Origin: Thermoproteota archaeon
GTDB taxonomy: Archaea; Thermoproteota; Korarchaeia; Korarchaeales; Korarchaeaceae
Assembly: GCA_011042755.1 (NCBI GenBank)
Contig: DRBY01000118.1
Coordinates: 1 to 11,804 of the forward strand
Direction: 5' to 3'
Length of the DNA: 11,804 bases
The notes below the pieces were generated by a model. That model searched no databases. It saw nothing but the letters and a program-made list of their open reading frames with translations, and was not told the DNA's origin. Below are positions 1 through 6,025 of this stretch, in pieces (positions within the stretch are counted from its first letter, which is position 1; each line of letters starts with the position of its first letter). The position numbers and the translations under genes are program-made.

Positions 1-603
1 GATGGAAAGAGAAAGACGCTTGACGGCGTCTTCGCGGTTGAGCAGATATTTATCGACGCCAGGAAGAGCCTGAAGGCGTCAAACCAGGATCTCAGAAAGG
101 CCTTCGGCACGGAAGACGTGTACAAGATCGCAGAGGTGATACTGAGAGAGGGGGACATCCAGCTAACCGCAGAGTACAGGAAGAAGCTGAAAGAGGAGAA
201 GACCCGCTGGATCGTTAACTACATCCACAGAAACTTCGTGGATCCAAAAACAGGGCTTCCACACCCCGTGTCTAGGATTGAGAAGGCTCTCGCAGAGGCG
301 AAGGTAAAGATCGACCCACTCAAGGAGCCAGAGGCCCAGATAAAGGACGTAGTGGAGTCCCTCCGAAAGGTCCTACCGCTCAAATCAGGGATGATCATAA
401 TGGACATCGAGGTTCCGGCGGCTGTCTACGGGAAGCTCCGCGCGTTCTTGGGCGGACAGGGGGACATCCTCCGCGAAGAGTGGAGTAAGGACGGATCTCA
501 TGCAATACTGAGGATCAGAGCTCCACTCGGCTCGCAGGTTCTTATACTCGAGAGGGTGGGTCAAGCAGGAGGACACGTGAAGGTGATCAGAGAAGAGGGA
601 TAA
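1..603 (+). CDS. sbds: SBDS-family ribosome maturation protein, 5' end truncated by window
   Basis: Homolog of the Shwachman-Bodian-Diamond protein, which in eukaryotes acts with EFL1 to release eIF6 from new 60S subunits; the archaeal protein is presumed to act in large-subunit maturation. The frame is open from base 1 and gives 200 residues, so about 30-35 N-terminal residues of a usual 230-240 aa protein are missing. Visible are the end of the first domain, including the family-typical 'AFGTEDVYKIAE' at about residues 35-46, then the helical middle domain with 'NYIHRNFVDPKTGLPHP', and a C-terminal ferredoxin-like domain ('IMDIEVPAAVYGKLRAFL'). The GTG at 118 is an internal codon, not the start, because the family match continues upstream. 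rrp4 starts 3 nt after the stop, the standard archaeal SBDS-exosome arrangement. The family call is secure. Confidence 0.95.
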   Translation, partial: DGKRKTLDGVFAVEQIFIDARKSLKASNQDLRKAFGTEDVYKIAEVILREGDIQLTAEYRKKLKEEKTRWIVNYIHRNFVDPKTGLPHPVSRIEKALAEAKVKIDPLKEPEAQIKDVVESLRKVLPLKSGMIIMDIEVPAAVYGKLRAFLGGQGDILREEWSKDGSHAILRIRAPLGSQVLILERVGQAGGHVKVIREEG

Positions 604-606
604 GAG

Positions 607-1317
607 TTGAAAACTAAAGAGCCGAAGATATTGGTCGCAAACAGGGATTTGGTGCTTCCAGGCCAAGCCCTGGCTATCGGCCCAGTCAAACCAGGAGATT
701 ACGTGTACGTAGACAAGAAGGGGGTTCTCAGGTCCACCAAGGTCGGACTGGCTGACATCAGGGACGGCGAGATCAGAGTAGTCCCACTTGCAGGAGGATA
801 CATTCCGCGCGAGGGAGACTTGGTCATCGGCACGGTCTCAAAGGTAGCCGGAAATACGATCCTCGTGAACATAAACTCGGCGTACATGGGGATCATAATT
901 CCACCGAGGGGCCTCAGGGGACCCTCGCGGGCGAAGTACAACCTGTCTCTGGGGGATGTAGTCTTGGCCAAGGTGAAGGCATTCAACGGCGCATCCACAC
1001 CCCTCCTATCAATCGAGGGCGAGGGGTTAGGGAAACTCCGAGGTGGGAGGATCTACGTGATCAATCCAACGCGCGTTCCTAGGGTTATAGGCAAGAGACA
1101 GTCGATGCTGATGCTCCTGAGGGACAAGCTAGGGCCGGACATAATCGTAGGGCAGAATGGGGTAATCTGGTTCAATCCCAAGACGCTGAGGCATGCCCTT
1201 CTCTTCGAGAAGATTCTTCAAAAGATCGAGAGAGAGGCCCACGTGTCTGGACTTAGCGACAGAGTGCTTCAGCTGATAGAGAGTTCTGGTTTGGATGAAG
1301 GTAGTGGGAGTGTGTGA
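607..1317 (+). CDS. rrp4: Exosome complex RNA-binding subunit Rrp4
   Basis: Cap subunit of the archaeal RNA exosome; three copies of Rrp4 and/or Csl4 sit on the Rrp41-Rrp42 ring and feed RNA 3' ends into it. The 236 aa protein shows the expected order: an N-terminal beta domain (about 8-60, 'ANRDLVLPGQALAIG'), an S1 domain (about 62-135, 'GTVSKVAGNTILVNINSAY'), and a KH domain (about 145-225) with the GxxG-type turn 'VIGKRQSM' followed by 'GQNGVIWF'. The length is normal. The TTG start is chosen because it lies 3 nt after the SBDS stop, has a purine-rich GAGGGAT upstream, and places the first conserved residues correctly. rrp41 follows after 3 nt, so co-translation is likely. Confidence 0.95.
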   Translation: MKTKEPKILVANRDLVLPGQALAIGPVKPGDYVYVDKKGVLRSTKVGLADIRDGEIRVVPLAGGYIPREGDLVIGTVSKVAGNTILVNINSAYMGIIIPPRGLRGPSRAKYNLSLGDVVLAKVKAFNGASTPLLSIEGEGLGKLRGGRIYVINPTRVPRVIGKRQSMLMLLRDKLGPDIIVGQNGVIWFNPKTLRHALLFEKILQKIEREAHVSGLSDRVLQLIESSGLDEGSGSV

Positions 1318-1320
1318 TTT

Positions 1321-2079
1321 ATGCCGCTAATTGTTGAGGAGAAGCCTGAGGTTCTCATAACCGATGAGGGAATCCGAACAGACGGAAGGGGGCCTCTTGA
1401 CATAAGGCCGATCAAGATCCAGGTCGGGATACTGAGCCGAGCCGACGGCTCGGCCTACATAGAGTGGGGAGGAAACCGAATACTTGCCGCCGTGTTCGGA
1501 CCGAGGGAGGTCCACCCTAAGCACATGGCTCTGCCAGATCGAGCGATCCTTAGGTGCAGGTACAACATGGCGCCGTTCTCCACACCGGAGCGAAAGAGGC
1601 CAGGACCCGATAGGAGGAGCATCGAGCTCTCAAAGGTCATAAGAGAGGCGCTGCTCCCCGCGGTCTTTGTAGAGAAGTATCCTGGAACGGCTATAGACGT
1701 CTTTGTTGAGATCCTCAGGTCGGACGCTGGAACGAGGGTGGCCGGAGTCACGGCAGCCTCTCTAGCGCTAGCAAACGCTGGCATTGAGATGAGGGGCTTG
1801 GTCACGGCCATAGCGGTGGGCAGGGTAGGAGACTGGATAGTAGTCGATCCCAACCACGACGAGGACCAGTGGGGAGATGCAGATGTCCCGATGGCGTTCC
1901 TGATGGAGGAGAAGCTCGTAACGCTGCTGCAGCTAGACGGTCCCTTGACCGAAGAGCAGTTCGATAAAGCGCTGGAGCTAGGCTCAAAGGCGGCCGATCT
2001 GGTGTACGAACTCCAGAAGGAAGCTCTGAGGAGGCCGTACGAAGTGGTTCGACTTGAGATATTGAAGGGAGGCGAGTAA
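1321..2079 (+). CDS. rrp41: Exosome catalytic subunit Rrp41 (RNase PH family)
   Basis: Phosphorolytic 3'-5' exoribonuclease subunit; it forms the hexameric ring with Rrp42 and carries the active site. The 252 aa protein has a full RNase PH fold. Residues known to matter in the Sulfolobus enzyme are present at the same numbers: Arg98-Arg99 ('DRRS') for RNA contact, 'GTR' ending at Arg139 for phosphate, and Asp182 and Asp188 within 'EDQWGDADVP'. The enzyme should therefore be active. The opening 'IRTDGRGPLDIRPI' is the usual family N-terminus. ATG start; rrp42 begins 1 nt after the stop. No frameshift or unusual insertion is seen. Confidence 0.97.
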   Translation: MPLIVEEKPEVLITDEGIRTDGRGPLDIRPIKIQVGILSRADGSAYIEWGGNRILAAVFGPREVHPKHMALPDRAILRCRYNMAPFSTPERKRPGPDRRSIELSKVIREALLPAVFVEKYPGTAIDVFVEILRSDAGTRVAGVTAASLALANAGIEMRGLVTAIAVGRVGDWIVVDPNHDEDQWGDADVPMAFLMEEKLVTLLQLDGPLTEEQFDKALELGSKAADLVYELQKEALRRPYEVVRLEILKGGE

Positions 2080-2080
2080 C

Positions 2081-2890
2081 ATGCTTGATGAGAGGATAGC
2101 GGCGGAGCTGGTTAGCGGCTACATTAGGGAGCTGGCGGCGAGCGGTCAGAGGAAGGACGGCAGGGCTTTTGACGAGATCCGCCCAATTGAGGTAAAGCCT
2201 GGGACCTTCACCAAGGGAGAGGGCGAGGCTTGGGTCTCGCTTGGCAACACGCAGGTGCTCGTTGGAGTCAAGGTCGACGTGGGAACGCCCTTCCCGGACA
2301 CCCCGGACAAGGGAGTGCTGATTTCCAACGTAGAGCTGCTTCCACTGGCATCTCCGACCTTTGAGCCTGGACCGCCAGACGAGAATGCGGTTGAGATGGC
2401 TAGAGTGGTAGACAGAGCCCTAAGGGGCGCTAACGCGATAGACATGGAGAAGCTCGTAGTTAAGGTCGGAGAGCTGGTCTACATGATCTTCTTGGACATG
2501 TATGCTCTAGATCACGACGGGAACATAATCGACGCGTTCGCGCTTGGATCTCTCGTTGCACTCTCGAGGACGAAGATTCCCGTGGTAGAGCTTAAGGAAG
2601 ACGGCGAGATTCAAGTCAAGGAGGAAACGTTTGACCTCCCCATGAAGGACTTCCCGATAACATTCTCCTTCGTTAAGATAGGCGAAGCGCTGATGATCGA
2701 CCCGACGCTAGAAGAAGAACTCGTCTCCGATGCCGCCATCACGGTATCGATAGATAGCGTCGGCAGGGTATGCTCAATACAGAAGAGGCATGGCATATTC
2801 AGGATAGATGAGATTAAAAGGGCGATAGAAGTAGCCCGAAGGAAGTACCCAGAGGTAGCCGAGATACTGAGAACGCAGGGAGGGGCGTAG
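2081..2890 (+). CDS. rrp42: Exosome structural subunit Rrp42 (RNase PH family)
   Basis: Non-catalytic RNase PH-like partner of Rrp41 in the exosome ring; it shapes the RNA path and helps build the active site. At 269 aa it has normal family length. Typical features are 'GQRKDGRAFDEIRPIEV' near the N-terminus (about 21-38), 'EAWVSLGNTQVLVGVKVDV', 'FLDMYALDHDGNIIDAFALG' in the centre, and the C-terminal 'KIGEALMIDPTLEEELVSDA'. It lacks the Asp pair seen in Rrp41, as expected. ATG start, 1 nt after the rrp41 stop; rpl37ae starts 4 nt downstream, so all are probably one transcript. Confidence 0.96.
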   Translation: MLDERIAAELVSGYIRELAASGQRKDGRAFDEIRPIEVKPGTFTKGEGEAWVSLGNTQVLVGVKVDVGTPFPDTPDKGVLISNVELLPLASPTFEPGPPDENAVEMARVVDRALRGANAIDMEKLVVKVGELVYMIFLDMYALDHDGNIIDAFALGSLVALSRTKIPVVELKEDGEIQVKEETFDLPMKDFPITFSFVKIGEALMIDPTLEEELVSDAAITVSIDSVGRVCSIQKRHGIFRIDEIKRAIEVARRKYPEVAEILRTQGGA

Positions 2891-2894
2891 CGAG

Positions 2895-3155
2895 ATGCCA
2901 AAGAGACCCCCGATGGCGAAGCTGAGGACTGCTAGGTATGGTCTCCGGGTTAGGAGGCAGTATGAGGCCGTCTTAGCTAAGAGCAAGGCGCTGTACAAGT
3001 GCCCAAGATGCGGCGTCCACGCTCTCAGGAGAGTGAGGCTGGGGATTTGGCGGTGCAAGAAGTGCGGATTTGAGTTCGCCGGAGGCGCTTGGGAGCCGAG
3101 GACATCCATATCGACGGCCGCTGAGGCTGGTCTAGCCAGAGTCACCGAGCAGTAG
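2895..3155 (+). CDS. rpl37ae: 50S ribosomal protein L37Ae (eL43)
   Basis: Small zinc-binding protein of the large ribosomal subunit. The 86 aa sequence carries a zinc finger of four cysteines: CPRC at residues 36-39 and CKKC at 54-57. The basic N-terminus 'TARYGLRVRRQYEAVL' is the family signature that contacts rRNA, and the C-terminal 'FEFAGGAWEP' is also typical. In several archaea the RNA polymerase subunit gene rpoP follows immediately; here only 16 nt separate the stop from brix, so rpoP is not in this place. Confidence 0.96.
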   Translation: MPKRPPMAKLRTARYGLRVRRQYEAVLAKSKALYKCPRCGVHALRRVRLGIWRCKKCGFEFAGGAWEPRTSISTAAEAGLARVTEQ

Positions 3156-3171
3156 GAGAAGGGGCCCTATC

Positions 3172-3732
3172 TTGATCTTGATTACCACTTCCCACAGGCC
3201 CTCAAGACGAACTCGCACGTTGATCAGGGACCTCTCGCACGTGATACCCGGCTCCGTTCGGGTAAACAGAGGTAAGAAGAGCCTAGAGGACCTCAGGCAA
3301 GAGGCCATAAAGTATGGACTAGATCGAGTGCTGGTTGTAGGAGAGAGAAAGGGCAATCCAGGTTTGCTCAGGTTCTATAAGGCAGCGATTGCATCGATAA
3401 CGCCAACTAACGCGCAGGTGATCCTGTCTGGCGTCACGCTCAGGAGAGAACTCTTCGGGAAAAAACCCGAGAGGGTCCCGCATGTGAGAGAACTTGCAGT
3501 AGCGCATCAACCTACGGAAAACCTTAGAATGTTCGCAGAAGCCTTAGCAGAGGGTCTCGGGACAGATCCACCTTCGGCCGCGTCTGACATCAGTGAGTTC
3601 CCTGATGCAGATATCGTCTTATGGGTTCTAACTCACGAATTGCGATCCGTAGCTTCCTTCTACCTCTGCGGTCCGCTTCGCGTCAGGGAGATGGGCCCAA
3701 GGTTATTTCTTGCTCGCTTGGTGCAGATCTAG
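3172..3732 (+). CDS. Brix domain / Imp4-like ribosomal biogenesis protein
   Basis: Archaeal single-domain Brix protein related to eukaryotic Imp4, Brx1 and Ssf1, which bind rRNA precursors during ribosome assembly. The 186 aa protein begins 'ILITTSHRPSRRTRTLIRDL', the recognisable start of the archaeal family. It continues with 'DRVLVVGERKGNPGLLRFY', the central Brix segment, and ends with a beta-rich second half that matches less clearly. The TTG at 3172 is preferred: GGAGAAGGGG lies a few bases upstream and the conserved beta strand begins at once. A second TTG at 3178 would remove two residues. It sits between rpl37ae and pcc1 as in many archaea. The family call is strong; the exact RNA target is not visible. 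Confidence 0.88.
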   Translation: MILITTSHRPSRRTRTLIRDLSHVIPGSVRVNRGKKSLEDLRQEAIKYGLDRVLVVGERKGNPGLLRFYKAAIASITPTNAQVILSGVTLRRELFGKKPERVPHVRELAVAHQPTENLRMFAEALAEGLGTDPPSAASDISEFPDADIVLWVLTHELRSVASFYLCGPLRVREMGPRLFLARLVQI

Positions 3733-3745
3733 GGGGTAGGATCAC

Positions 3746-3973
3746 TTGATATACAGTGCCAAGATTGTTGTAGAGGGACCTGAGGAGGATCTCCTAGCAG
3801 TGAAGGCTATTCTAGAACCAGACGCTTACCTCCCCAAGCCTAAGCTAGAGGGTAACCTGTTAACGTTCGAGATAAAGTCAGAGTCCCCAAGGAAGCTGAG
3901 AGCCGAAGTAAACTCACTCCTAAGGCTATTTGCACTGATCGAGAGCCTACTAGTGATCGTTCGGTCTCTGTAG
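3746..3973 (+). CDS. pcc1: KEOPS complex subunit Pcc1
   Basis: Small dimerising subunit of KEOPS (Kae1-Bud32-Cgi121-Pcc1), which makes the threonylcarbamoyl adenosine (t6A) at position 37 of ANN-decoding tRNAs. The 75 aa length and alpha-beta pattern fit: strand 'YSAKIVVEG', then 'ILEPD', strand 'LLTFEIKSE', and the helix 'KLRAEVNSLLRLFALIESL', which corresponds to the family-typical LRAxxNS helix. The TTG start has GGGGGTAGG about 6 nt upstream. It is the last gene of the long operon; 9 nt after its stop begins the TATA box of tRNA-Val. Confidence 0.85.
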   Translation: MIYSAKIVVEGPEEDLLAVKAILEPDAYLPKPKLEGNLLTFEIKSESPRKLRAEVNSLLRLFALIESLLVIVRSL

Positions 3974-3981
3974 GACAAACG

Positions 3982-3990
3982 TTTATTATA
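3982..3990 (+). promoter_or_regulatory. TATA box for tRNA-Val
   Basis: TTTATTATA, centred about 30 nt before the first tRNA base, in an otherwise C-rich stretch. This is the expected archaeal spacing for a start just upstream of the tRNA 5' end. It probably also drives the PRC-barrel gene behind the tRNA. Confidence 0.7.
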
Positions 3991-4015
3991 CGTCCCCCCT
4001 CCCTACAAGGCGACT

Positions 4016-4091
4016 GGGCCGGTGGTCTAGCGGCTATGACGCCGCCTTGACGAGGCGGAGGTCGTGGGTTCGAGTCCCACCCGGCCCACCA
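4016..4091 (+). tRNA. tRNA-Val (anticodon GAC), CCA encoded
   Basis: A full cloverleaf can be drawn: acceptor GGGCCGG (4016-4022) with CCGGCCC (4081-4087); D arm from 4025 to 4040; anticodon stem CCGCC (4042-4046) with GGCGG (4054-4058); loop TTGACGA with anticodon GAC at 4049-4051, reading GUC (Val); five-base variable region; T stem GTGGG/CCCAC with loop TTCGAGT. Discriminator A at 4088, and CCA at 4089-4091 is present in the DNA. No intron is seen. Confidence 0.97.
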
Positions 4092-4105
4092 TTCAACTCG
4101 TGCGC

Positions 4106-4112
4106 GGGAGGT
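4106..4112 (+). promoter_or_regulatory. Ribosome binding site of PRC-barrel gene
   Basis: GGGAGGT, 9 nt before the GTG at 4122. It fixes this start rather than the longer open frame that runs back into the tRNA. It shows that the mRNA has a leader, consistent with production by 3' processing of the upstream tRNA. Confidence 0.75.
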
Positions 4113-4121
4113 AGCTTACGA

Positions 4122-4406
4122 GTGGCCAAATACTCTGTCAGTCGGTTAGGAGGCCGCGGCGTCATCACCGATAGAGGCTTGGTTCTAGGGGAGGTTGTGG
4201 ATCTAGTCGTCGACGAACTTTCTGGCAAAGCTATCTCGTTGGTTGTTGAGGAGGCTAAAGGCGCCGCAGGGGCGCTGACGAAGAAGCTCAGGAGAGACAG
4301 GGATGGCAATGTCCTGATTCCCTACTCTACGGTGAAGTACATACGAGAGATGATTGTCGTAGACGAGAGGCTTCTGAAGCTCTACATCGCGACCAGAGGG
4401 GAGTGA
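4122..4406 (+). CDS. PRC-barrel domain protein
   Basis: A 94 aa single-domain PRC-barrel protein, a small beta-barrel family found in photosynthetic reaction centre H, in RimM, and as stand-alone archaeal proteins of unknown role. Typical elements are 'GRGVITDRGLVLGEVVDLVVDELSGKAI' spread over residues 11-38, where the expected 'G.viGeV.D...D...G' pattern is seen, and the closing 'VLIPYSTVKYIREMIVVD' (about 61-78). A lysine- and arginine-rich loop (about 53-60) lies between. GTG start with a strong ribosome binding site. It lies 30 nt behind tRNA-Val with no AT-rich promoter between, so it is probably co-transcribed with the tRNA. It ends 6 nt before the stop of the oppositely oriented 98 aa gene. 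No substrate or partner can be read from the sequence. Confidence 0.85.
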   Translation: MAKYSVSRLGGRGVITDRGLVLGEVVDLVVDELSGKAISLVVEEAKGAAGALTKKLRRDRDGNVLIPYSTVKYIREMIVVDERLLKLYIATRGE

Positions 4407-4412
4407 GCACAA

Positions 4413-4709
4413 CTAGACCAGGCTCTCAATAAGAGAGCGCACAGCCTGTGTCACTAGTCTTGAGACTCTCGTTAAATCTTCGCGTTTGCGGGATTTAGAA
4501 GACTCAACGAGTTCAGAGGTCGCGGCCGAGGCTGCTAAGAGCGCGTGATCATCTCCCAGGTGCATGGAGCACCCCTCTATCACCGCCAGGGCGTAGTAGA
4601 GAAGAGCCTTCAGATCGGTTTCATCAAAATCCTCCTTCCATAGAATCTGGCGAAGTACTCTCTTGAATGCTAGGTGAGCGTTGAGTATTTCTGCCAGAGT
4701 TTGGGTCAT
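4413..4709 (-). CDS. Hypothetical small helical protein
   Basis: I do not recognise this 98 aa protein. The sequence looks entirely alpha-helical: hydrophobic residues recur every three to four positions, there is an acidic patch 'WKEDFDETDLKALLYYAL' (about 24-41), and a Lys/Arg/Ser-rich segment (about 69-77) before a last helix. There is one Cys (about 47) and no membrane segment. No competing open frame of useful length occupies this stretch, and the gene fits exactly between its neighbours, with stop-to-stop spacing of 6 nt to the PRC-barrel gene; both argue that it is real. No clear TATA box or ribosome binding site is seen upstream of the ATG. Confidence 0.55.
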   Translation of the reverse strand: MTQTLAEILNAHLAFKRVLRQILWKEDFDETDLKALLYYALAVIEGCSMHLGDDHALLAASAATSELVESSKSRKREDLTRVSRLVTQAVRSLIESLV

Positions 4710-4754
4710 CCGACTTATCGCGCGCGACTGGCGACATTAGCGTGATTGACATCA

Positions 4755-4763
4755 TAACTTTTA
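4755..4763 (+). promoter_or_regulatory. Possible TATA box for rpoG
   Basis: TAACTTTTA centred about 31 nt before the chosen ATG at 4790. It is a weak match, but the only AT-rich element between the divergent genes. It would give a short leader or leaderless transcript and exclude the upstream GTG at 4742 as start. Confidence 0.4.
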
Positions 4764-4789
4764 GGCCCGAGGGGAGCAGCTGTCAAGCG

Positions 4790-5155
4790 ATGGAGTTCGA
4801 AGTTGAGTTAGCAAGGAAAGAAGTGGATGAACTTACAGGCGCTCTGCGCGTGGGCTTTACCGTGGAAAAGCCTGTGAATGGGGAGCTATCCATCGAAATC
4901 CCCTCAGATTTTGAGAAGCGGCTGAAAGGAGAATTTAGAGGCCAAGTCTTCGTGACAAAGGACAAGCCAGAGAGTGTCGGATCTTCCGATCTCCTCATGC
5001 TGGCCACGGTGTACGAGTCAGACGGGAAGAAGGTTCTGAAGGCCTCGGCATATGGCCTTCTAGTGCTCTTACGGTTGAAGAAGCCTCTCAACGACCTTGC
5101 CGAGTTCTCGCGGGGAGACGAGGTTTACGTTTGTGCGAGAGGGCTCCTCGTCTGA
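4790..5155 (+). CDS. rpoG: Probable DNA-directed RNA polymerase subunit Rpo8 (RpoG, RPB8 ortholog)
   Basis: A 121 aa protein whose C-terminal half matches the conserved end of eukaryotic RPB8: a strand 'ATVYESDG' (72-79), then 'ASAYGLLVLLRL' (85-96) in place of the RPB8 'SYGGLLMRL', then 'NDL' (101-103) and the final strand 'DEVYVCAR' (110-117) where RPB8 has 'VYLLMKK'. RPB8 is an OB-fold subunit on the polymerase periphery; archaeal orthologs were described in hyperthermophilic Crenarchaeota and Korarchaeum. The N-terminal half is more divergent. The ATG at 4790 is preferred over the GTG at 4742 because the extra 16 residues do not look family-like and the TATA-like element lies between them. 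A T-rich inverted repeat follows the stop. The call rests on recognising a short motif set by eye; a small unrelated OB-fold protein is the alternative. Confidence 0.65.
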   Translation: MEFEVELARKEVDELTGALRVGFTVEKPVNGELSIEIPSDFEKRLKGEFRGQVFVTKDKPESVGSSDLLMLATVYESDGKKVLKASAYGLLVLLRLKKPLNDLAEFSRGDEVYVCARGLLV

Positions 5156-5177
5156 GTAAGGTAATCGATAACTTTGC

Positions 5178-5202
5178 TAAATGTTTTGTTTTTTAACATT
5201 TA
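5178..5202 (+). terminator. Inverted repeat with T-run: probable rpoG terminator and/or operator
   Basis: TAAATGTT (5178-5185) and AACATTTA (5195-5202) form a perfect 8-bp inverted repeat with a 9-nt spacer. The T-run TTTTGTTTTTT at 5184-5194 fits an archaeal terminator for rpoG. The repeat also lies where a promoter or operator for the TFB-like gene (start 5228) would be, centred about 38 nt upstream. Confidence 0.5.
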
Positions 5203-5227
5203 CAAGTATTAGGAGCCCCAGCTATCA

Positions 5228-6025
5228 GTGAGCATGAGACCCGAACTGGAGAGGGTAAGAGAGGCAAGCTTAGCTGACGCCGAATGGGTCTCAGGCGGGA
5301 AGCGGTTCCTTAGAATAGGAGGGCGCAGACGACGCTACACAGCAGAGAGGGGTTCTCGAAGAATTCCGTCATGGTTCCTGACCGTGATCAGCGAGTTAGG
5401 CCTACCCCGCCAGGTAGCCCAAGACGCTGCTGAATTATGTAGAGTTTATTGCATGAGCAAGAAGATTAAGTCTCGGCCTCACTGGCTTCTGGCGGCCTTA
5501 ATTCTACTCTCTAGGAGTAGGGGAGGCCCCATCCCTGCATCGCTCCTTGAAGAGTCGGCCAAGAAGGTAGGAATAAGCGTCAACGCCAGAAAGCTAGCTC
5601 TATTCTCTGCGGAGATGTCGTCGTTCCTTAAGCTCCCTCTCAAGGCTCGCGCTCCAAACTACATACCGTTTATTATCTCAGGACTGAGGAAGGACCAAGA
5701 GATCTTCCGCAAGCTCAGCAGGGACTACGGAGAACTTGTTGACCCAGCATTACTGCGGCTCGAGATCAAAGCCATTAACATGGCTAGATGCCTCGAAACA
5801 CGCTATAGGGGTTTGTTGGCTGGTAAGAGCCCTTTGGTAACGGCGGCAGCATCGGTCTGGCTCGCGGCAAAAACCCTTGGGATGAGATCTATAACTCAGG
5901 AAGCGGTGGCAAAGGCCTCAGGTATAAGTCACTCAGCTCTCAGGAGGAGGATCTACAGCTTTGGCTTGTATGTAAGCAAGCGGGGTGAGAGGGGTACCAG
6001 GTGGACCGATCAGACGCCGTCATAA
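5228..6025 (+). CDS. TFB-like protein lacking the zinc ribbon (two cyclin-type repeats)
   Basis: A 265 aa relative of archaeal transcription factor B, which normally binds TATA-bound TBP and recruits RNA polymerase. Two helical cyclin-type repeats are seen: about 48-135 and, clearer, about 145-248. The second has 'SPLVTAAASVWLAAKTLG' and 'ITQEAVAKASGISHSALRRRI' (222-242), matching the TFB motif 'aaalYlAak..g...tq.eva..agvt..tvr.ry', whose helix-turn-helix reads the BRE. The N-terminal zinc ribbon is absent: the only cysteines are 71, 75 and 188, and an in-frame TAG at 5210-5212 excludes a longer form. Instead there is a basic stretch with four arginines (33-36). GTG start with AGGAG 12 nt upstream; ATG at 5234 is possible. 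The gene overlaps the following ATPase gene by 25 nt. It may be a regulator derived from TFB rather than a general factor. Confidence 0.75.
   Translation: MSMRPELERVREASLADAEWVSGGKRFLRIGGRRRRYTAERGSRRIPSWFLTVISELGLPRQVAQDAAELCRVYCMSKKIKSRPHWLLAALILLSRSRGGPIPASLLEESAKKVGISVNARKLALFSAEMSSFLKLPLKARAPNYIPFIISGLRKDQEIFRKLSRDYGELVDPALLRLEIKAINMARCLETRYRGLLAGKSPLVTAAASVWLAAKTLGMRSITQEAVAKASGISHSALRRRIYSFGLYVSKRGERGTRWTDQTPS

Noticed and set aside
1455..1853. 132-codon minus-strand open frame inside rrp41
   Set aside because: Shadow of rrp41, whose catalytic residues and length are all intact in the plus frame.
4047..4121. Upstream extension of the PRC-barrel frame
   Set aside because: It would begin inside tRNA-Val; the ribosome binding site at 4106-4112 and the domain start support GTG 4122.
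4742..4789. Upstream GTG extension of rpoG
   Set aside because: The 16 extra residues are not family-like and include the likely TATA element; ATG 4790 is preferred.
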